Assembly (NCBI GenBank): GCA_902535565.1
Contig: CACAUH010000007.1
Span: 1-34,345, forward strand
Direction: 5' to 3'
DNA from: an uncultured Bacteroidota bacterium
Lineage (GTDB): Bacteria; Bacteroidota; Bacteroidia; Flavobacteriales; UA16
Length of the DNA stretch: 34,345 nt
Part shown: piece after piece, positions 23,194 through 32,165 of the stretch
Layout: every line of letters starts with the position of its first letter
Numbering within the stretch: position 1 is the stretch's first letter
The notes under the pieces: generated by a model
The model's input: the letters and a program-made list of their open reading frames with translations, nothing else
What the model was told of the DNA's origin: nothing
Databases searched by the model: none
Program-made: the position numbers and the translations under genes

Positions 23194-25437
23194 ATGGCCC
23201 AACGCGCATCCACTGCCCCCGCCACCCTCGAGCAAGCCCAAGAGATGGGCCTGCGCCCCGAGGAATTTGACCAGATTGCCGAGATTCTCGGACGCACTCC
23301 CAATTTCACCGAGATGTGCATCTACTCGGTCATGTGGTCCGAGCACTGCAGCTATAAGAATTCCATCAAATGGCTGAAGACCCTCCCGAAAGATGGACCC
23401 CATTTGTTGGTCAAGGCCGGAGAGGAAAATGCCGGCATCGTCGACATTGGTGATGGCATCGGCTGCGCTTTTAAGATTGAAAGCCACAACCACCCGAGTG
23501 CTTTAGAGCCTTACCAAGGAGCGGCGACTGGGGTTGGCGGCATCAATCGCGACATCTTCACCATGGGGGCACGTCCCATTGCCCAGCTCAATTCCCTGCG
23601 TTTCGGCGACCTCGAGAACCCGAAAACGAAGTGGTTGCTCGATGGTGTCGTTCGCGGTATCGGCGACTATGGCAACAGCTTCGGTGTGCCGATTGTGGGC
23701 GGTGAGGTGTATTTCGACCCGGTGTACCAGGTCAATCCGCTGGTCAATGCAATGAGTGTCGGGCTGTTGGACAGCAATCGGATCATCAGTGCCAAAGCGG
23801 GTGGCCCCGGTAACCCTGTCTATATTGTTGGGTCTGCCACTGGAAAGGATGGGATTCAAGGTGCTTCCTTTGCGTCCAAGGACATCACTGAAGACAGTGC
23901 TCAAGACTTGCCTGCGGTTCAGGTGGGCGATCCATTCCAAGAGAAGTTGCTCTTGGAAGCAACGTTAGAGCTGGCTGGCGGCGATGCCGTGGTCGGTATG
24001 CAGGACATGGGAGCTGCGGGCATTACCTGCTCTACGTCTGAGATGAGTGGTGGCGGAGGTGTTGGTATGGACATCCGTCTCGACTTGGTGCCCACAAGAC
24101 AGGCGGACATGGAGCCGTTTGAGATTCTCCTCAGCGAGAGCCAGGAACGGATGCTGGTGGTGGTGAAAAAAGGCCGTGAGGCAGAGATCGAGGCCATCTT
24201 CGACAAGTGGGATCTCCATGCCGTGGAAATCGGCGTGGTGACAGAAGGGAACACCCTTCGCTACTTCGATGGGGAGGAGCTGATTGGTGAAGTGCCTGCG
24301 GACAGCCTCATTCTCGGGGGTGGCGCGCCTGTTTACGAGCGCGAATACAGTGAGCCGGCCTACCTGAAGGACATTGAGGCGTTTGATATGGCGAGCATCC
24401 CGGAGCCGTCGGACTACGTGGCCACTGCCAAGGCGCTTGTCTCCAGCCCAAATTTGGCATCCAAGCGTTGGGTGTATGAGCAGTATGACAGCATGGTGGG
24501 CACGGTCAACCGCTCTACCAACCGACCTGGAGATGCTGCTGTGGTGCGCGTCAAGGGGTCCAATAAGGGACTCGTGTTAAGTGTGGATTGCAATGGGCGC
24601 TATGTAGAGGCGGACCCGAGAAAGGGATGTGCCATTGCCGTTGCGGAGGCCGCTCGGAACATTGCCTGCGTGGGCGGCACCCCAAGTGCAATTACCAACT
24701 GCCTCAACTTCGGGAACCCATACAACCCTGAAGTGTACTGGCAATTTGTCGGGGCCATTCAGGGCATGGGCGACGCGTGTCGCGCCTTTGAGAGTCCCGT
24801 GACCGGGGGCAATGTCAGTTTCTACAACCAGACGGTGGATGCAGACGGCACCGCCAAACCGGTGTACCCAACCCCCACCATCGGGATGTTGGGATTGATG
24901 GAGGATGCTGATCGGCAGATGACATTGGACTTCAAGGAGAAAGGCGAGCTCATTTTCATGTTGGGGGAGTCCCACAATGACCTCGGTTGTTCAGAGTATC
25001 TCGCTGTCATGCATGGCGTGCGGTACAGTCCTGCTCCGCATTTCGACCTTGATTTCGAGGTCAAGCTGCACGCCGCCATCCGGACCATCATCGACCGAAA
25101 GCTCGTCGCTTGTGTTCATGACGTTAGTGACGGTGGTTTGTTTACCACTCTGGTGGAGATGGGATCACCTCGCGCCCTTGGCTTCGATGTGGAAAGCGAC
25201 TGTGAGGTGCGCCTCGACGCCTTCCTCTTTGGGGAGGCCCAAGGCCGCATTGTGGTCACCACGACCGAGGCGGATCAGGAGGATTTCTTGGACGTCCTCT
25301 CAGAGGCGGGCATCCCAGTGACGCTTCTCGGTCACACGACCAAGGGCAAATGTGTTATCGATGGCCAGCACTACGGATTCATCTCGGAATATGAGTCTGC
25401 GATGGAGACGGCCATTCCTGAAGCGATGGCCCAATAA
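23194..25437 (+). CDS. purL: Phosphoribosylformylglycinamidine synthase subunit PurL
   Basis: PurL forms FGAM from FGAR, ATP and ammonia, step four of purine synthesis. The 747-residue chain is the small PurL type, which works with separate PurQ (glutaminase) and PurS; neither is in the window. Family marks are MWSEHCSYKNS (48-58), ESHNHPSALEPYQGAATGVGG, the duplicated AIR-synthase-like halves, and VHDVSDGGL near the C-terminus. The ATG at 23194 begins MAQRASTAPA and follows a good -7 element; a TTG 36 bases upstream is rejected. Thirty bases separate it from the PASTA gene. Confidence 0.96.
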   Translation: MAQRASTAPATLEQAQEMGLRPEEFDQIAEILGRTPNFTEMCIYSVMWSEHCSYKNSIKWLKTLPKDGPHLLVKAGEENAGIVDIGDGIGCAFKIESHNHPSALEPYQGAATGVGGINRDIFTMGARPIAQLNSLRFGDLENPKTKWLLDGVVRGIGDYGNSFGVPIVGGEVYFDPVYQVNPLVNAMSVGLLDSNRIISAKAGGPGNPVYIVGSATGKDGIQGASFASKDITEDSAQDLPAVQVGDPFQEKLLLEATLELAGGDAVVGMQDMGAAGITCSTSEMSGGGGVGMDIRLDLVPTRQADMEPFEILLSESQERMLVVVKKGREAEIEAIFDKWDLHAVEIGVVTEGNTLRYFDGEELIGEVPADSLILGGGAPVYEREYSEPAYLKDIEAFDMASIPEPSDYVATAKALVSSPNLASKRWVYEQYDSMVGTVNRSTNRPGDAAVVRVKGSNKGLVLSVDCNGRYVEADPRKGCAIAVAEAARNIACVGGTPSAITNCLNFGNPYNPEVYWQFVGAIQGMGDACRAFESPVTGGNVSFYNQTVDADGTAKPVYPTPTIGMLGLMEDADRQMTLDFKEKGELIFMLGESHNDLGCSEYLAVMHGVRYSPAPHFDLDFEVKLHAAIRTIIDRKLVACVHDVSDGGLFTTLVEMGSPRALGFDVESDCEVRLDAFLFGEAQGRIVVTTTEADQEDFLDVLSEAGIPVTLLGHTTKGKCVIDGQHYGFISEYESAMETAIPEAMAQ

Positions 25438-25467
25438 CTTGGGGCAAACACCGTTCCTGTCAAGCGC

Positions 25468-26277
25468 ATGCGCCTTCTTCGCTTCCTCATTAGCCGTGTC
25501 TTTTGGATTCAATTGGGTCTGGCATGTGTGTTGGGGGTGCTTGGTTTTGTTTCCCTGAACATTGGATTGCGCGGTTATACACGCCACAGTGAGCGAATTG
25601 CCGTGCCCGGTGTGGTTGGTTTGGACCGAGAGGGTGCCACGGCTGTTTTGGAATCGGCGGGCCTGAATCCAGTGGTGATTGACAGCCTTTACAATGCAAA
25701 AGGGCAGCCGGGAGCAGTGGTTGAGCAGGATCCGGCCACCGGGGTAGAAGTGAAGGGAACACGAAACGTTTATCTCACGGTTTACAGGTCAACCCCACCC
25801 AGTGAACGCCTCGAGATTGAGGAGGGAATGGATGCTGGTGTTGCGCGTATCCTATTGGACGTCAAGGGCTTCTCCTTCCGAGAGCGCTATGAACCCACAG
25901 ATGATTTGTCCGGTTTGGTGTTGGGTGTCCGAGATGCCAGAGGGGACTCTCTGGGCCCAGATGACCGCTTGCCCAAGGGGGCAGATTTGCTTCTGGTTAT
26001 TGGAGAACGACTCGAACGGCAGGTGGAGTTGCCTGATTTCGTTGGGTTGACCTTTTCTGAGGCTGTTTCCCTTCTGGAAGAAACGGAACTGTTGCCAGGC
26101 CGCTGGCGTTGGTCTCGTCCAGCTTTGGATGGCATAGACAGTCTGCAAGCCGTAATTTCAAGTCAGCTTCCTGAGTTCGTTCCCGGCCGGCGTGTTCGCG
26201 TGGGGTCCGAGATTGATCTTGAGATTCTCCTTCCCGAGCCCATCGATGCCAACAGCGAGGAATCCCTTTTCGAATGA
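25468..26277 (+). CDS. Membrane-anchored PASTA-domain protein
   Basis: The 269-residue protein has a short basic cytoplasmic start, one membrane helix (about 12-33), and then PASTA repeats outside the membrane: one starting IAVPGVVGLDREGATAVL (about 44-60), a more divergent one at about 115-180, and one starting VELPDFVGLTFSEAVSLL (about 192-209). PASTA domains bind muropeptides or glycan strands in other proteins. There is no kinase or transpeptidase domain, so it may act as a structural or sensing partner in the cell envelope; this is inference. Its last codon region overlaps the next gene's ATG by four bases. Confidence 0.85.
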   Translation: MRLLRFLISRVFWIQLGLACVLGVLGFVSLNIGLRGYTRHSERIAVPGVVGLDREGATAVLESAGLNPVVIDSLYNAKGQPGAVVEQDPATGVEVKGTRNVYLTVYRSTPPSERLEIEEGMDAGVARILLDVKGFSFRERYEPTDDLSGLVLGVRDARGDSLGPDDRLPKGADLLLVIGERLERQVELPDFVGLTFSEAVSLLEETELLPGRWRWSRPALDGIDSLQAVISSQLPEFVPGRRVRVGSEIDLEILLPEPIDANSEESLFE

Positions 26278-28214
26278 ACACGTCCCTGTCCTGTCGCTCT
26301 TTTGCTTTGCACGCAATCCTGTTGCTCACTTGGTCTGCCTTGTCCCAAGAGGTGGAAAAAGACCTGCAATTCGTCCCTGTTGCAGAATCCCGTTCTGGAG
26401 CAACAGGATCGCCTTTGCGCGGCGGTGGAAACTTAAACCTGCCCTTTTTTGATGATTTCGCGTCTCCCACGTTTGCTGGAGAGGGAGGCCCTGAGGCATT
26501 GGTTCGGTGGTCAGACGGTTCGACACGGAGAACCATGACCTATGCCATTGATCCGCCCACCATCGGCACGGCCACGTTGGATGGATTGCGGTCCAACGGT
26601 TATCCATATGTGTTCAACCCGGAGTCCTATGGATGGGCGGACACCCTCACTTCGGTGTCCATCAATCTTGCGGGCCGCACTCCCGAAGACAACATTCACC
26701 TCGTGTTCTTCTATCAAGGGGGTGGACGTGGCAATGCGCCTGATGAGAATGACAGTCTTGTGGTTGAATTCCTCGCGCCTGATGGAGGAGATGAATTGGG
26801 CTGGTCACAAGTGTGGTCTGCCCTGGGGGCCGAAATGGACACATTCGCATTGGCTTCCGTGCCTGTGGATCAACTGATTCACCTTCAGGATGGCTTCCGT
26901 TTCCGCTTTAGGAATTACGGCGCACAGGGAGGCAATGTGGACTTGTGGCACATCGACTATGTCCTTCTCGACGACAACATCGACCCTGACAACCTCGGGT
27001 TTTTCGAGGTGGCCTTTGTGGACCCACGACATGCCCTGACCGAGCCCTACTCGATTATGCCTTGGTCACATTTCCTAGCGGACCCACTGACCTATATGCG
27101 GGACAGCATGGAGACCCAGCATCGCAACATGAGCGCTTTCCAGGCCGACAACGTGACCTGTGGCCTTAAGGTTCACAACGCTGTCACCGGGGTCACAGAG
27201 GATTTCTTGAATCCCTTTTCGAACACATTTGTCGCGCCGTTCGAGGTGTTTCAAACGCCTTACTATGTTCAGGCCGGTGCCAATGGGGTTGTGCCCAGTG
27301 GGTATGCCTTCTCCGATGCAGGAAACGACACAGCGGCCACATTTGAAGTCAGCCTCTATGAGGATGCAATTGGCATTCTCGAGCAGGAGCGCGTTGGGGT
27401 TCCCGACAACGACAGCATTGTGTTCGTTCAATCCTTTCGGAATGAATATGCCTATGATGACGGAACGGCTGAGAAGGCATACGGTCTGACCACGGGGGGA
27501 GGCAAGTTGGCTGTTCGCTATGACCTGGCTGTCCCCGACACCTTGTACGGACTGGCAATTCATTTCACCCCTTACTACAACGAGCAGTCGAATCTCAATT
27601 TTCTGATGCGCGCTTGGGCGGATGACAACGGTGTGCCTGGAGAGGAGTTGGGAGACAATTACCTGTTCCATCAGCCCGCATATTTCACCGATGGCCACGA
27701 TGTGTTTGCCTACTATGAGTATGATGACCCCATTCCCGTTGAGGAGACCGTGCACGTGGGCATGGTCCAAGAAATGGAGTTTTCCTTGAACATTGGATTG
27801 GACAAGAACACCGATTACAATTTCACCCGGGTGCACTATCAGCTTGGTTTGGGTGCGGAGTGGGTGTTGTCCACCATTCCTGGTACCGTGATGATTCGCC
27901 CGGTGTTGCAAGCGGGTGTGGATGATGTCTTCGTGTCCATCGAGGACATGGGGTCGGGGGTGCCGACTTCGGAGGCACTTCAGGCTTGGCCAAACCCAGC
28001 TCGTGAGCAGTTGACGTTGTCATGGTCTGGAATGGGTCGCCCCATTCGATGGTCGATGTTGGACTTTTCCGGGCGTGTCATGGGCAATGGCCGCTGGCCG
28101 CTCGGGGCTGACAGAACGGTCTTGGCTGTGGCCGATGTGCCCCGCGGCATGGCCATGTTGGTTATTGAGACTGCCGATGGCAGGCGCACCACCCGACGCA
28201 TCGCATTGCACTGA
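26274..28214 (+). CDS. Secreted protein with T9SS type A C-terminal sorting domain
   Basis: The 646-residue protein has an N-terminal signal peptide (about 1-25, cut near ALSQE). Its C-terminal domain (about 569-646), starting AWPNPAREQLTLSW and ending GRRTTRRIALH, has the pattern of the T9SS type A sorting signal, so it should cross the outer membrane through the gliding/T9SS machine and be surface-attached or released. The middle is beta-rich, with Asp- and Gly-rich loops, and shows no enzyme motif I recognise. It overlaps the PASTA gene (four bases) and rluD (one base), so it is embedded in a tight housekeeping operon. Confidence 0.85.
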   Translation: MNTSLSCRSFALHAILLLTWSALSQEVEKDLQFVPVAESRSGATGSPLRGGGNLNLPFFDDFASPTFAGEGGPEALVRWSDGSTRRTMTYAIDPPTIGTATLDGLRSNGYPYVFNPESYGWADTLTSVSINLAGRTPEDNIHLVFFYQGGGRGNAPDENDSLVVEFLAPDGGDELGWSQVWSALGAEMDTFALASVPVDQLIHLQDGFRFRFRNYGAQGGNVDLWHIDYVLLDDNIDPDNLGFFEVAFVDPRHALTEPYSIMPWSHFLADPLTYMRDSMETQHRNMSAFQADNVTCGLKVHNAVTGVTEDFLNPFSNTFVAPFEVFQTPYYVQAGANGVVPSGYAFSDAGNDTAATFEVSLYEDAIGILEQERVGVPDNDSIVFVQSFRNEYAYDDGTAEKAYGLTTGGGKLAVRYDLAVPDTLYGLAIHFTPYYNEQSNLNFLMRAWADDNGVPGEELGDNYLFHQPAYFTDGHDVFAYYEYDDPIPVEETVHVGMVQEMEFSLNIGLDKNTDYNFTRVHYQLGLGAEWVLSTIPGTVMIRPVLQAGVDDVFVSIEDMGSGVPTSEALQAWPNPAREQLTLSWSGMGRPIRWSMLDFSGRVMGNGRWPLGADRTVLAVADVPRGMAMLVIETADGRRTTRRIALH

Positions 28215-29257
28215 TGGCTGAGGAAACCCCAGAGGATACGATACCCGACGGAGATGAGCTGTTTGAGCACCATCGGATTGTTGCTGACAAAAGGCAGAGC
28301 CTGCTTCGGGTAGACAAATTCCTCTTTAACCTGTTGCCGAACACCTCGCGAAATCGCCTTCAGATGGCGGCAAAGAGTGGGTATGTGCGGGTCAACGGCA
28401 AGGCGGTTAAATCCAATTACAAGGTTCGGCCCGCTGATGTGGTGACGTTGGAGTTGCCGCAGCCCGTTAGGGAATTCGAACTCATCGCTGAGGACATCCC
28501 CATTGACATTCGACACGAGGACGTCGATGTTGCGGTGCTGCACAAGCCAGCAGGTTTGGTCGTCCACCCTGGTGTCGGCAATTACACGGGCACCCTTGTC
28601 AATGGCCTTCTGCATCATTTTGAACAGCTTCCCACTGCGGAAGGGCAGCCCGCACCCAGACCGGGATTGGTTCATCGATTGGACAAGGACACGACTGGTC
28701 TCATGGTCATCGGTAAGACTGAGCATGCGATGGTGTCGCTGAGTGAACAGTTTTTTGAAAGGACCACAGAGCGCCGCTATCACGCGCTGGTATGGGGGGA
28801 TGTGGCTGAGGATGGAAGTGTTGAGGGGAACATTGGTCGGTCCCGACAGGACAGAAAGGTGCAAGCGGTCTTTTCCGATGGAGAGGAAGGCAAGCATGCG
28901 GTGACGCACTACAGGGTCTTGGAGCGCTTGGGCCCGGTGACTTTGGTGGAGTGTAAGCTTGAGACGGGCAGGACGCATCAGATTCGAGTGCACATGCAGT
29001 ACATCGGACATCCGCTTTTTGGGGACAAGACATACGGCGGGGCTCAAATTGTCAAGGGCTTGCCTTCAGGCAAATACAACCAGTTCATTGCCAACAGCTT
29101 CGATATTCTACCCCGTCAGGCGTTGCATGCGAAGTCGCTGGGATTCACACACCCGGGAACAGGCGAGTTCATGCAATTTGAAAGTGAGTTGCCAGAGGAC
29201 ATGACGACGGTGCTCAATCGCTGGCGCCGTTACCTCGGTGCGACAACGAGGTCGTGA
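28214..29257 (+). CDS. rluD: RluD-type rRNA pseudouridine synthase
   Basis: This enzyme isomerises uridine to pseudouridine in 23S rRNA (RluA/RluD family). The 347-residue protein has an N-terminal S4 RNA-binding domain (about 31-82, LRVDKFLFNLLPNTSRNRLQ) and the catalytic motif HRLDKDTTG, with Asp157 the likely nucleophile. LETGRTHQIRVHMQYIGHPL marks the C-terminal part of the catalytic domain. The exact target positions are assumed from the family. The first ATG overlaps the T9SS cargo gene's stop by one base. Its own TGA directly abuts the reverse-strand stop of the ABC-F gene (TGATCA). Confidence 0.92.
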   Translation: MAEETPEDTIPDGDELFEHHRIVADKRQSLLRVDKFLFNLLPNTSRNRLQMAAKSGYVRVNGKAVKSNYKVRPADVVTLELPQPVREFELIAEDIPIDIRHEDVDVAVLHKPAGLVVHPGVGNYTGTLVNGLLHHFEQLPTAEGQPAPRPGLVHRLDKDTTGLMVIGKTEHAMVSLSEQFFERTTERRYHALVWGDVAEDGSVEGNIGRSRQDRKVQAVFSDGEEGKHAVTHYRVLERLGPVTLVECKLETGRTHQIRVHMQYIGHPLFGDKTYGGAQIVKGLPSGKYNQFIANSFDILPRQALHAKSLGFTHPGTGEFMQFESELPEDMTTVLNRWRRYLGATTRS

Positions 29258-31234
29258 TCAATGCCCCGACTCGAGGGACTCGAGTTCATTGGTGGTGGAT
29301 TCCCAATCGTTGAGGGCCTCTTGCAGTGCTGCTTGAACTTTTTCGAATTCGTAGGCCTTCTGTACGGTGGCCATTCTGTCTTCTGGATCCAAGCTGGCCA
29401 TGTCCTCGTTGAGCTGTTTCTCTTGGCCCTCGAGTTCAGCGATTTGCTTCTCCAGTTTGCTGATGCGGTTTTTGAGTTTGCGAATGGCCTTTTGGTCCGC
29501 GTAGGCCTGCTTCCCTTGCTCTTTGGATTCGGACTTCGCCGTGGCCTTGGCTTTTTCTTGGGTGTCTTTGCCGCCTGGCGTCCCGCCGGGACCATCACTT
29601 CGGCCCGCCTCGTATGCTGCGATGGTGTCGGCCCGCTTCTCGACGAGAAACTGCTGAATGTCGCCAATGTATTGGCGCAGACCGGTGGGGGTGACCTCGT
29701 AGACGAGTTCGGTCAGGCCAGTCAGGAAGTCTCGGTCGTGTGAAACGACAATCAGGGTGCCGTCGTAATGCATCAGCGCTTGCTTCAGCACGTCTTTTGC
29801 CTTCATGTCGAGGTGGTTGGTTGGTTCGTCCAGCACCAAGAGGTTGTATGGGTGGAGAAGGAGCTTGCACAAGGCCAGTCTGGCTTTTTCTCCACCGGAG
29901 AGGACCTTGACTTTTTTGTCGACGTCTTCACCGCTGAACAAGAAGGCGCCAAGCAGGGCCCGAACCTTTTTTCGGACCTCCCCTTCCGCCTCATTGTCAA
30001 TGGTTTCAAATACCGTTAAGTCGCCGTCTAGTTCGTCACTCTGGTTTTGGGCGTAGTATCCCACATCCACATTGTGTCCCAATCCACATTCCCCTTCACC
30101 TTCTAACTCCCCCAGGAGGATACGGGTGAGGGTGGTTTTGCCGGCACCGTTTTTTCCAACAAGTGCCACCTTGTCTTGGCGCGCGATCATCAGGTCGACA
30201 CCTTTGAACACCTCGAGGTCCGCGAATCGCTTGCGAAGCCCCTTGGCCTCGACCACCACCTTGCCTGCCCGAGGTGCTGGGGGAAAGCGGAAGCGCATTT
30301 CGGCGTTTTCGAACTGGTCGACTTCGATGCGCTCCATCTTGTCTAACTTCTTGATCAGGCTTTGGGCAAAAGCGGCCTTGTTCTTCTTGGCCCTGAACTT
30401 GTTGATGAGTTCTTCAGTGTGTGCGATGTCTTTTTGCTGTTGCTTGGCCGCCTGTTCTTGTCTGGCGAACTCTTCTTCACGCCACGCCATGTATTTGCTA
30501 TAGGAAGCCTTGTGATCGTGCACGCGGGTCGAGGTGATCTCGACTGTGCGGTCGGTTACGTTGTCCAAGAACGTTCGGTCGTGTGAGATGAGCACCATGG
30601 CCCCTGGGTATCCTTTGAGGAACCCCTCCAGCCATTCGATAGACTCGATGTCGAGGTGGTTGGTCGGCTCGTCGAGGAGCAGGAGGTCTGGAGCAATGAG
30701 GAGCAGTTTTCCAAGTTCGACTCGCATCTTCCAGCCCCCGCTGAACTCGTTCATCTTCCGGTGCATATCCGATGGGCGGAAGCCTAGGCCCTGAAGGATG
30801 CGCTGGGTTTGCTCTTCTTTGGCGCCCGTTCCCATCAATGCCAGCTGGTCGTTGGCTTCGCTCAAATGGTCGATGAGCCTGGCATAGGCTTCGCTTTCGT
30901 AGTCTGTCCGCTCGGAGATCTCAGCTGAGATGCGTCCGACTTCGGCTTCGAGCTCTTGGTAGATGGCAAAGGCGCTCTGAGCTTCTTCCAGCACAGTGGC
31001 TTCCTCGTTGTGTTCCATTTCCTGGGCGAGGTATCCGATTCGATATTCCTTGGGGGTCGATACACCGCCTTCGGAGGGGTTTTGGATGCCGGCGATGATT
31101 TTGAGTAGGGTTGACTTTCCTGCACCATTTCTTCCCACCAAGCCAACCCGGTCCTTGTTGCCTACAGCCAACGAGATGTTCTCGAATAGGGTGCGCTCTC
31201 CGAAGTGGACGCCGATCTGATTGAGGTTGAGCAT
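29258..31234 (-). CDS. ABC-F family ATPase (Uup/EttA-like translation factor)
   Basis: ABC-F proteins have two ABC domains but no membrane part and act on ribosomes. The 658-residue protein has Walker A GRNGAGKST (34-42) and GKNGAGKTT in the second domain, signatures FSGGWKMRVEL and LSGGEKARLAL, two LLLDEPTNHLD-type Walker B motifs, and a linker rich in charged residues between the domains. A C-terminal coiled coil (about 570-650, LKNRISKLEKQIAELEG) resembles Uup or eukaryotic-like ABCF tails. The ATG at 31234 (MLNLNQIGVHFGE) is chosen over one 11 codons upstream, which falls inside the terminator hairpin. Confidence 0.93.
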   Translation of the reverse strand: MLNLNQIGVHFGERTLFENISLAVGNKDRVGLVGRNGAGKSTLLKIIAGIQNPSEGGVSTPKEYRIGYLAQEMEHNEEATVLEEAQSAFAIYQELEAEVGRISAEISERTDYESEAYARLIDHLSEANDQLALMGTGAKEEQTQRILQGLGFRPSDMHRKMNEFSGGWKMRVELGKLLLIAPDLLLLDEPTNHLDIESIEWLEGFLKGYPGAMVLISHDRTFLDNVTDRTVEITSTRVHDHKASYSKYMAWREEEFARQEQAAKQQQKDIAHTEELINKFRAKKNKAAFAQSLIKKLDKMERIEVDQFENAEMRFRFPPAPRAGKVVVEAKGLRKRFADLEVFKGVDLMIARQDKVALVGKNGAGKTTLTRILLGELEGEGECGLGHNVDVGYYAQNQSDELDGDLTVFETIDNEAEGEVRKKVRALLGAFLFSGEDVDKKVKVLSGGEKARLALCKLLLHPYNLLVLDEPTNHLDMKAKDVLKQALMHYDGTLIVVSHDRDFLTGLTELVYEVTPTGLRQYIGDIQQFLVEKRADTIAAYEAGRSDGPGGTPGGKDTQEKAKATAKSESKEQGKQAYADQKAIRKLKNRISKLEKQIAELEGQEKQLNEDMASLDPEDRMATVQKAYEFEKVQAALQEALNDWESTTNELESLESGH

Positions 31235-31253
31235 GCGCTGGGAGGGTGCAATG

Positions 31254-31279
31254 AAAAACGCCCACAAAGGTGGGCGTTT
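31254..31279 (-). terminator. Intrinsic terminator after gldN
   Basis: On the minus strand AAACGCCCAC, loop CTTT, GTGGGCGTTT, then further Ts (TTTTTC) form a 10-bp stem with a T-run. It is about 26 bases past the gldN stop and only about 20 bases before the ABC-F start, so it separates the gld operon from the ABC-F gene or attenuates read-through. Confidence 0.8.
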
Positions 31280-31304
31280 CTCGGGGTTCTTTTAGGTCTC
31301 TGTT

Positions 31305-32165
31305 TCAATAATGCCAGAGGTCGTGTTCGATGGTGAACAGCTCGTCTTTGATGCGCTCAGATTCGAGGAGGGCGTCGAGGCCTTGTGCATAGTCAGCAAT
31401 AGATCGATCGAATACATTGGTTTCCTTGACGATGTAGCTTGAGAAATAGCGCTTCTGGAAGATTTCCTCGAAGGTGCGTCGCTGGGCGTCATTCTCGTAG
31501 TTGTAGCACTCCGCATTGGCGAAAACGTAACGGCATTCTGGGTAGTACAACCAGAAGAGGGGGGCGAGGCCTTGAGAGTTGCCTTCATCGTCCTTCTTCT
31601 CAATGATGGGGGCGATGCCGATGATGCGCACTTGACGCTGGCTTCTCTGGCGGTCCCACACCCAGTCTTCCTTGACCCTGTATCGGACGATGTCTTGGCT
31701 GTTCAGGGAGGTTTCAGCCTCCATAGAACCGATGACTTCACCAGTGACTGGGTCGAACTGGGGAATGATCACCACTGGATTCAACACAGAATCCACTTGA
31801 GCTCCGGTATAGGGGTAGCGGAACTCATCGTCATCTCCCGCAGGTCCGGTGCCATATGCCGTCAAAGACCCTTCGACTTCGAGGGCATAACGGATGACAT
31901 CGAAGAGGTTTTTCCGGTCCTCGATGGGATCCACAGGGAAGTAGAACATCTGGTTGATTTTCTGACGCAGGTCGATGTCCTGCCAGATGCGTCGCACGTA
32001 CATCACATCCGCCTCGCGCAGGGAGGGGTAGGGGATGACCCGTTTTGTGAGGTTGGTCTCCTTCACGTATGCACCGTCGAGGACGGTTTGCGTTTGTGCC
32101 TCAGCCGAGAGAGCGATGGCGAACACGCAGATGAGGGTCGCGAGATGTCGTACTGCTTTCATCAT
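31305..32165 (-). CDS. gldN: Gliding motility / T9SS protein GldN
   Basis: GldN (PorN) is a periplasmic part of the T9SS that joins the GldK ring at the outer membrane and contacts GldM. The 286-residue protein has a signal peptide (about 1-23, ending AEAQ) and the family blocks RVIPYPSLREADVMYVRRIWQDIDLR (about 42-67, recognised in pieces), QMFYFPVDP, VKEDWVWDRQRSQ and PLFWLYYPE. Its ATG overlaps the gldM stop by one base, and a second ATG follows directly (ATGATG), so either may be used. It is the last gene before the terminator. Confidence 0.95.
   Translation of the reverse strand: MMKAVRHLATLICVFAIALSAEAQTQTVLDGAYVKETNLTKRVIPYPSLREADVMYVRRIWQDIDLRQKINQMFYFPVDPIEDRKNLFDVIRYALEVEGSLTAYGTGPAGDDDEFRYPYTGAQVDSVLNPVVIIPQFDPVTGEVIGSMEAETSLNSQDIVRYRVKEDWVWDRQRSQRQVRIIGIAPIIEKKDDEGNSQGLAPLFWLYYPECRYVFANAECYNYENDAQRRTFEEIFQKRYFSSYIVKETNVFDRSIADYAQGLDALLESERIKDELFTIEHDLWHY

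Noticed and set aside
27075..27911. Minus-strand open frame of about 280 codons inside the T9SS cargo gene
   Set aside because: Opposite to a gene with a signal peptide, sorting domain and operon overlaps on both sides. No domain or start signal supports the antisense frame.
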